Shown here: positions 56,011-64,000 of the stretch, in pieces
Layout of the letters: each line of letters opens with the position of its first letter
How positions within the stretch are numbered: the first letter of the stretch is position 1
DNA from: Piscicola geometra
Taxonomy: Eukaryota > Annelida > Clitellata > Hirudinida > Piscicolidae
Assembly (NCBI GenBank): GCA_943735955.1
Contig: OX030957.1
Span: 10,529,100-10,593,099 of the forward strand
DNA length: 64,000 nucleotides
Direction of reading: 5' to 3'
Translations under genes and position numbers: made by a program
The notes under the pieces: generated by a model
The model's database searches: none
The model's input: the letters and a program-made list of their open reading frames with translations, nothing else
What the model was told of the DNA's origin: nothing

Positions 56011-56980
56011 TGAAATATTTAAATTACTAATTTTTATTTTGAAATAAATATTTTGATATAATGTAAACATATTTCATGAACTTTCTCTAATAATTTTCCT
56101 ATTAGAGGTCAATAAATGGCATAGCGTTCACACAAAGGTCTGTTAGTTTTTCTGTGAACATGGATGATCGAGGCCAAATATGTATACAAGGCTTGAAATT
56201 TCAATTTTATTCAGATTTTAATTTTCGGATAACTTTAAATAATGAGAAATAGTGTCAATATAAGATATTTAGTACCTTTTTGCTTTTTCTTCATGAAAAT
56301 CACACACCCAACACCTATTGAAATATTTCATTGAAGCGCGGTATAATTGAAACGAAACAATGTTAGTTCATTGGATACCATTAATTCTTTTGTGAACATT
56401 TGAACTTATTTAAGTTCCTTTAAATCAGTAAGAGTTTTAGAACAACTATCTGAACAAGGTGTTTTCATTCAAATACTAATTCAATCTGCAATATACAAGG
56501 CAATGAATAAAGCATCTGTTGGAGAATCACAGGAAATACAGCAGAATTTTGAAAAAAATCCTAAAAAGAAAAATTAGCTTTTATCTGAATTGGGAATGGC
56601 ATTCCGATGAATCATTTCCTTTCATTAATTTTAAAGTCTTAGCTAAGGTGAAACTCTAGAGCAATGTATCCTCTATTTACTTTTCTTCTACTTCCGGATC
56701 GACGAGAACTGCTTGCTGAAATTTGTGAATTGATTAGTGGAGCTTGGTTTGATGTTAGGTTCAGTGTCCATTTTTATAAAGAAAAAAATTATGCAAAATT
56801 AAAAATCGGTTTGAGAAAACACGAAAAAGCCCATAAAATTTTTAAGCAACAGTGAAAGCGAAACAAAACAGCAATCCAAACACAAAGAAGGAACATTTGT
56901 GCGGAAAGATTAAAATCGTAAAAGAAATAAAGTTTAAAAGGGCTAAAAGAAATTCCAATTGAAATTCATTTTATCAAACA
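56010..56980. other. AT-rich gene-free stretch
   Basis: A 63-codon open frame at 56664-56855 (RRELLAEICELISGAWFDVR) looks more protein-like than its flanks and may be a fragment of the adjacent element, but is unrecognised. Confidence 0.3.
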
Positions 56981-56984
56981 AATG

Positions 56985-57145
56985 ATTATATTATATTTTA
57001 TTTTTCAATTAATATTTTTGAATTATATTTTATATTTTATTTTATTTTTCAATTAATATTTTTGAATTATATTTTATATTATATTAAAGTCATCAATTAA
57101 TATTTTTGAATTATATTTTATATTATATTAAAGTCAACAATTAAA
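56985..57145. repeat. AT-rich tandem repeat, unit about 50 bases
   Basis: Three imperfect copies built on CAATTAATATTTTTGAATTA and TATTTTATATTATATTAAAG. Confidence 0.8.
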
Positions 57146-57950
57146 TTATATCCGACTTTTACTATGTCGCCATATTTCAAAACAGTATTTTGAGTTGGGG
57201 TGTGAAGTTTTTAAATAAAATCTCAAATGAAAATTTATTTTAGTGTTTTTACATAAAAACTCATTTTTTATAAATATCCGATTATGAGGTTGCAAAAATT
57301 TCACAGTTTAGGGAGTTAAAAACCACGCAGGTCTTTGACCTCTATAATGTATACGCTGTACTCAATAAAAAACGTTCAGCCTCGCCGCTTCCAATTGGTA
57401 GTATAGCAAGAATGCTCAGCGACTCTCTGACAAAAGGAAAGAATAAAATGTCAAGCATGGTGCTGGATCAAATGGGTGACTGAAGACGCATTTTTCAAGT
57501 CCTTACAAAAGTAATGCCATTGCACTACGTTCTACAGTCGAAAGCTAAAAGTAGAAAAAATTTTTTTAAAATAAATTTAATGGAAAGTTTATGTTTGAAT
57601 TTAATATTGTGTTATATTTTAGAAATTTCATCCACTAGTTTCTCTTTGACTTTAAAAATTTTTACAAAATCAAAATAAACGTTTAACGGTAACTTCCGTT
57701 GAATTATACATAAAAAAGACCAACTAGCTAACTAAGTTAACGTTTTCGGCTGACGGATAAACAAATAGCAAAGTTAGCTTTTTATTAGCTTTTCCAACTT
57801 GTAAAAATCCTCATCATCATCATTATAACATCATTATAACCAACCACCATCACTACACCACCACCACCACCCTCATTAAACTCCCATATTGTGCAACATA
57901 AACTGCAGGAACAAGTGAGAGAAAGCACGCTCTAGTCACTCAAGCGTTAT
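57146..57950. other. AT-rich gene-free stretch
   Basis: Nothing supported apart from a short ATC/ACC triplet patch at 57810-57880. Confidence 0.4.
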
Positions 57951-57960
57951 GATTTGTGCG

Positions 57961-58335
<375 letters not shown>

Positions 58336-58489
58336 TAAACTAACTGTGTTTAGTAGTTATTTATACATATTTCAGAAAAATTTAATCAAAATTAGAATCA
58401 ACGTTGAAAGTAACAAAAACAATATTCGACTATAAATATTTGTTCAGTCATTAAATAAACAACCCATCAAGTTAACTCATCTATAATAA

Positions 58490-58770
58490 ACCGAAAAAAC
58501 CAACCTACCCAACAACCACGCAAAGCACCCACCAGCACTGCCACTGGCTGGTGCACCGGAGGCCAATCTGACTGGGCAATCTGTCTGCATGACAAGCAAC
58601 ACCATGACAACTACATTAATGCCGTTTCTCGTTTGACACGACCCACTGCTCTTCGCTGATTGCTCATCTTCCTCTACTCATTCAGACGCTCGCTAAACTC
58701 CAGTTCTACAAGTTGCAAGTTTCACATCTAGCCTTGTCAAGGGTTCTCTGTTGCTTCCGATATCTCACAA
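58490..58770. promoter_or_regulatory. GC-richer island upstream of Pax6
   Basis: Close to 48% GC in AT-rich flanks. It contains the inverted repeat CACCAGC...GCTGGTG (about 58529-58553) and GACTGGGCAATCTG. It is not splice-consistent as an exon, so it may be a regulatory element or an unannotated 5' UTR exon. Confidence 0.25.
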
Positions 58771-60955
58771 ATAAAACCATCTCATCCTATTTTTTTTCTT
58801 TTATTATTTTTAAAGAATTAAATTTTCACTGATTTTTTTCCTATATTATTAATTTTCAATTTTAAAAAGCAGAATATTACTGAAAGAATCGAATATTGCA
58901 TACCATCATCGTCATCTTTTATGCAGAATGTACAACTCTTTTTTTAAATAGCCTCTTTCATTAGAATTCCATTTTGTAAACAATAAATTACGTCATATGT
59001 TTGAGTTTTGTTGACCTTGAGACAAGCAGTGACGTCACTAAAGCCTCTTTCTTAGGTCTTGAAAAACAAAATCTGTAAAAATAATATTGCAATGTAAAAT
59101 TCCGAAAATTTTTTGAATAAAAATAACAATTATAGCAAAAGTGCATCAGTATGGTTGACAAGTTTTTGTTTCATAAAGCACAAAAAATTTATGTTTGTAG
59201 ATGCACATTAAAAAAATACTGATATACATTTCTCTATATTTAATATACTTATATAAATGTTTATCAAACTTTAGTACGCCAAATTTAAATTTACAAAGCC
59301 TTTTTCTATTTCATGCAAACTGAAATTGAAGTTTTAGGAAACAATTTTTTTTATTTTTAAAATAAATTTAATAAATTTTCGTTTTTATTCAATGACACCT
59401 CATCTGATAATATGTCTTTAAAATACTTCTCCGAAATCATCTACCTATTCTCTACTCAGTGTTACACGGCATTTTAGTAGGCCTGAAAGTATTTAATTAG
59501 ACCTTAGAATCCTAGGATTAATAGGCTCTAAGTATTTTTTATGAATGCTTCCAGTTCACCCAATGTGTAGTTTATTAAGATGTTGATTTTCATTTTTATT
59601 CCATAACTGAAAGTTGTATATAAAAACTCAAATGTTATGAAAACATTCAAAAATGAAAATACTACTAAAGCACTCAAACAATACCCACGTAAAACTAGTA
59701 AAACAAAAAATAACAAAATCACACAACAACAACAAAAACAACAAGAGCAACAACAACCTTGCACGTAGCAGGGAGTATATTAAATGGAAGGGCATCTTAA
59801 CGCATGATGGATGGAGGGAGGTGGTCGTTAGGAGGGTGTCATGCACGCTCCAACGCACCCTGCTCACTCATCCACCTTCATTCCTTCACCTTCTCCATTC
59901 TTGATGCATTTTCTAATCTTCTATTATTATTTCCTTTCATTTCATCCTACCTTTTCTTACACTTATTCATATTTGCATTGCCGATTTCCCAGTCCTTGTT
60001 TCTTAATCCTCTAACCGCCCCTTCCCAACACATCCACCCTTTTTGATTGTCACCTACACTCTCTTGATTCTGCTTAATTATTTATAATCTCTCCGTTTCC
60101 GTTGGCATGACACATATTAACAAATCAAAAAGTCAATCTAAGATAATTATATGGAGCTCTTACTCAATCTTTATATATCCTGGTTTTATACAATCGTCTC
60201 ATAAATAGCCTCACTAGCAAAGTTTTTAATCACTCGGGATAGTAATGAGGCCCAAATCCTCGACTTTCACTCAAGGATCAAACGTCCAGAATCATTTCAA
60301 GAATTGTTGCACCAAAGGAACTCTGTTTAAATTGAAGTTATATTCACGGCTAATTTGTGTGCAAATAATTGTAAATGAAAAATCTCGTCATGGAGAGAAT
60401 AGATAATAAGGAGAATAAGGCGACTGAAAGAGTTCTGGCAGTTTGAAATGGTCAGGTCTTTTTCGCGCCAAAATGAGTTTGACTTAAATCGATAAAAGTT
60501 TTAAGAGTTTAAAGTTTTTATAAATATGAGAATGATTAGACTGAAAAGAGAATAAAAACCAATCAAATGTAATTAAATAAAGCTGTTTAAAATGTAAAAG
60601 CTCTTTTTTGTTATCAAATTCAAAAGGCTCTTGCTATGACTGAAACAGTTGTTGTGGCGGGTAGTTAACGATCACTTGGTTCACTGCGGCCATCCCTCAA
60701 GTGACTGAAAAAACGACTCTAAGTTCAACAAAATCTCTGTAATTAATACTTATTCATTCTTATTCGAAGTTAGATTTTTAGCATTTAAAACCGAGGATTC
60801 TACAAATTTATTAATTAAAATAAATTCATTACAAATTCAACACGCTTTTAGGTTTAGTTCAATTAATAATTCAAATGAAAAATTTGAAAACTAATATAAG
60901 AAAAAATGAATATGATTATACAATTATTAATAATCTGAAAAGTTAGTATAATTTT
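58771..60955. other. AT-rich stretch
   Basis: No gene supported. It contains a (CAA)n-like run at 59723-59757 and a slightly GC-richer patch at 59790-59910. Confidence 0.4.
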
Positions 60956-60964
60956 TTTTTATTC

Positions 60965-61212
60965 GCTAGAGTATCACCAAACTGATAGTTTTCATAAACG
61001 AAGTTGGCAACGAAAGAATCTTCCTGGTCACAGTCTGTCAGAAGATAGAAGATCAGCCCACAGTCGAACAAGTATTTTCTATCATGATTCACACTATAGT
61101 TGGGGAAAGAATCGAGTGTTAATCTATCTAACTCTTTCTGAATCCTTTTGGCCCTGGTGCCATGACTCGTATTATTCTTTTGCGACTGCTTACCGGGTTG
61201 ATGCGACCATCA
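60965..61212 (-). pseudogene. Internally deleted ubiquitin-conjugating-enzyme (UBE2E-like) copy
   Basis: A minus-strand frame, open for about 80 codons without a Met start, reads THSHG-like N-terminal residues then TRAKRIQKELDRLTLDSFPN and, soon after, FYLLTDCDQEDSFVANFVYE. The first block matches the E2 helix-1 pattern of UBE2E proteins (AKRIQKEL...TLDPPPN) and the second the C-terminal LLTDCNP helix region. About 85 residues between them, including the HPN motif and the catalytic Cys, are missing. No introns interrupt the part seen, which suggests a processed copy, but an expressed short protein cannot be excluded. Confidence 0.45.
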
Positions 61213-61319
61213 AACTTAAAAAATAAATATAAAATCACACTAAAATTTTTGATGCTTAAAAATATCTTGAAAAAAAGTGAGAACTTAAATGCATATCAAA
61301 CCTTAAGACGAAGGGTAAA

Positions 61320-62112
61320 TTGGGGCAAGATGACCTGGTTAACGATTTATGTCGTTTTGTTATTTTATTTTAACAGATAACAAACTTTTTTTCATGAACT
61401 GTTAGAGCATTAATTTTTTTAAATAAATATATCAACATTTACAATTAAAATAAATATAATTAAGGAATAATTTCATTTTCTACAACCCTAATAAATTTAC
61501 CGGGGCATGGTTAAACAAATCATAAAAATTTTCTTACATTTTGAAAATATCAAATCAAATCAAATACATTTTAATACCATGATAATAGGATGAAATCTAG
61601 ACATCCGTAATTATCTATAATTTACAGCATTGATTCCAGCGGTAATTTTTTCATTTATAACATATAACTAGTAATAAAGTAGCACAAAAGCTCCAGTATC
61701 ATAATAATATTTATTTTTGACAATTCTGAAAAACGAATCAAGATGACAAGCATGCCATCTTGACCCAAACTGCTTAGTTACAAATTTTAGTTGTTATTGC
61801 CATGTATGAAATCAACTAATTGACAACTATTTATGTTAATAGGTAGTATTATAAGAAAGAAACAATTTCTTCAAACGAAATGTTACCTATTTCTGCAGCA
61901 GATCTCATTTAAACGTGCATGAACGTTATAACGTAACCGCGGAAAACAATTAAAGCTTCACAACTAAAACAAAAATAGTGATTTCAGCGTTTGCATACTA
62001 TTATTTAATGAAAAGGAAGTAGGAGAGCCAATAGTGTTCGTTTCATGCTCTTAACTAGTGAAAAACTCAAAATATAAGACATTCGTCATCTTGCCCGACT
62101 CGTCATATTGTC
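61320..62112. mobile_element. Possible non-autonomous DNA transposon
   Basis: GGGGCAAGATGACC at 61322-61335 is inverted near the right side (GTCATCTTGCCC, about 62088-62099), with a further internal hairpin CAAGATGACA...GCCATCTTGA (about 61740-61765). The outer boundaries and target duplication are not clear. Confidence 0.35.
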
Positions 62113-62760
62113 CCGATCTCCTCTACTTCAACCATACCAGAGACTCTGTGAGAGTGTCACAGATTTATGACCCATGCAACTGCTAGTTTCCTACATCATC
62201 AGAAACATAGCAAGTAAATTAGTTCTTTTGTAAGATGAAGTGATAATTGCGATATTTCCTAAGAAAGTTTTGGATGGATAATGCTTCGAAATGAAGCCCA
62301 TCGCGCAATATCAAATCTGGACTGCAGCGATGTATGAGGCCTTTTAAGAAGTTTGACATCATTTTCAGTATAATTTAAAACCATCTCCCTCAAACCCCTC
62401 TCTGTCAATTTCATCGTGTTGTAGGGCTTTTGTTGTTAAGGAATACTATTTTTGATGCTGGAGTCGTGAGATAGATGAGCGATCTACTCCACAACTGATC
62501 GCTATTATTCACAACCTTGTAACACTAATAATATTACTAAGTATTATTACAAGATTCTGTGTAATTATTTTAAAGAAATTTTGTTTTATATTAGTTTACT
62601 ATTATAAATTGGAAAATTTTAATTTGATGAAAATCGCTGAAAAACCTTTCGAACAAAGGTAAAATTTTAAATTGAGAAATAGTTTTTATTTAAAAAAAAC
62701 ATGCAATTCTTCAAAAAGTAGAATATTTAAGCACACACGCACAACATACGAACTTAGCCA
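62113..62760. other. AT-rich gene-free stretch
   Basis: Nothing identified. Confidence 0.4.
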
Positions 62761-63055
62761 TATAAAATTTAGCATTTGTACTTTTTTGAGTGCCTTAAAC
62801 AGTACAAGAGATTGGTTCCAGCGTGATACATCCTCGAAACAAACAAAAGCAATACAATAAAATAAAACACAATAAAATTCAATACGATACAAAACAATAC
62901 AATACAATAAAATACAATACAATACAATACAATAAAATACAGTAAAATACAATACGATACAATAAAATAAAATACAATACAATACAATAAAAAACAAAAC
63001 AACAAAATACAATACAATACAATCAAGAGCTATACAAATTTATTTGATTGATTGA
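62761..63055 (+). mobile_element. Second CAATA-array element, with LINE-type tail
   Basis: Leader TTGTACTTTTTTGAGTGCC and CAAGAGATTGGTTCCAGCG and ATACATCCTCGAAA (as at 48290-48350), then a degenerate CAATA/AAATA array to 63024, then GAGCTATACAAATTTATTTG and GATT repeats, the tail seen on the LINE at 7236-7620. Confidence 0.7.
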
Positions 63056-63550
63056 TTTAATGATTAATGTCGAGTACTACAACATTGTGTAACCCCAAAC
63101 AAACCTCAAGACCACAATTCTTATTATTTTTCTGAATAATCATAAAAGTATGAAAAAAGCATTTTTTATAAATAAACGCTCAACTAAAATTATAAATTCA
63201 AATTGTTAATAAAAGACTTTATGCATTCTAAAATAATTTTTATATTCTACGCGATGCTTTCGAGCTGTATAGGGCTAGTAGCTGTCTATCCCGGCTTCGG
63301 TTGTTCGTATTCGTTTTTTAAACTATTTACATTACGTTTTAAAGTTAAGAAAATTAGTTTTAATATATGTTTTACAATTTTACTTTAAATATTGTTTTTT
63401 ATTTGTACTTCAAACCAGCATTTGCTTGCTACGATAATATTAATCTAACAATAGTAATGGCGTAACATGAATAATTAAGTATATTCGGAATAATTTGCGT
63501 TGGGAAAATTAAATTACAATTTTATAAAATGATTTTAATGTAACTTTCAG
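63056..63550. other. AT-rich stretch, possible 5' intron
   Basis: No supported exon. If 63551 is an acceptor, this is intronic or 5' UTR-flanking DNA of the gene beginning at 63582. Confidence 0.35.
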
Positions 63551-63581
63551 GATAGCTGGCGAATGAGGATAGAGTAAGATC

Positions 63582-63658
63582 CACCATGTTTGCCAGTGCG
63601 GAGGACGATTTGTCCTCCTCTTCATCGGCCTCAAATGCCGAAGGACCAAACGTAGGAG
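63582..63658 (+). CDS. Candidate first coding exon of a gene continuing to the right
   Basis: An acceptor-like TAACTTTCAG ends at 63550, and a 31-base leader precedes ATG at 63582 in good context (CCACCATG). The frame reads MFASAEDDLSSSSSASNAEG then PNVG, and ends in phase 1 at GGAG|GTTTGT. The GC content and codon use differ sharply from the AT-rich flanks. The Asp/Ser-rich N-terminus is not recognised. The remaining 340 bases to the window end look intronic. Confidence 0.45.
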
Positions 63659-64000
63659 GTTTGTGATTTCAGATTTTAAAAATTAAAATTGAAAAAATAT
63701 TTTTAGCGAAATAGATTTTTTTCTACCTCAATGTAATTTAATTAACGTTATAGCTTCCTAATTCTTTTAATTAAAAGTAGCAACTTATGAAAAACTGAAA
63801 ATTTAAAACACATAACTTAAACTCTAGAAATATTAAATTTTTACATTAAAATTAATTAAAATAATATATTCAATATTTATTTATGATAATATCAATTATA
63901 TTATCACCTTTATTTTAAATATTATTCATTTTGTACTATAAAACAAATTTTGCAGTATGTCCAAATTTAAGGTCACCTGGTGCAATGTTTTAAAAATATA
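63659..64000. other. AT-rich sequence to the window edge
   Basis: No exon seen. Probably intron of the gene proposed at 63582. Confidence 0.35.

Overview
This is AT-rich, intron-rich animal nuclear DNA. The clearest genes are Pax6, hillarin, malectin and a secreted tyrosinase. The paired domain reads closest to what I remember of lophotrochozoan (annelid, mollusc, nemertean) Pax6, and hillarin is an invertebrate LIM/KY-type protein. I therefore suggest a spiralian invertebrate, phylum undetermined. Nothing looks bacterial or viral.

Layout. 1-7.2 kb: no firm gene; simple repeats, including a 1.4 kb G-rich minisatellite. 7.7-13.2 kb, minus strand: an unrecognised gene with three coding exons visible (about 1,330 residues, 3' end not found), one intron apparently GC-AG. 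15.9-19.6 kb, plus: secreted tyrosinase in seven exons. 21.2-24.1 kb, plus: malectin in four exons. 24.9-30.7 kb, plus: hillarin in nine coding exons, 941 residues, with a transglutaminase-like fold that appears to have lost its catalytic residues. 30.7-36.1 kb: gene-free, with a TA-flanked foldback element and a GC-richer island with homeodomain-type sites. 36.1-46.2 kb, minus: Pax6 from the exon upstream of the paired domain to the stop codon, every splice phase agreeing; a possible first coding exon and promoter lie at 47.4-47.8 kb. 47.9-64 kb: Pax6 upstream DNA full of microsatellites, LINE relics and GC-richer islands, a broken ubiquitin-E2-like copy at 61 kb, and what looks like the first coding exon of another plus-strand gene at 63.58 kb.

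The genes do not form a pathway. Malectin acts in ER glycoprotein quality control, tyrosinase in phenol oxidation (pigment, cuticle or shell), hillarin at the cytoskeleton, and Pax6 in eye and nervous-system development. The intergenic and intronic DNA is the accessory part: LINE fragments, a tRNA-derived SINE family, MITE-like elements, a dispersed element ending in a CAATA array, and long homogeneous tandem arrays. Exon coordinates were derived by hand from reading frame, GT(GC)/AG signals and phase.
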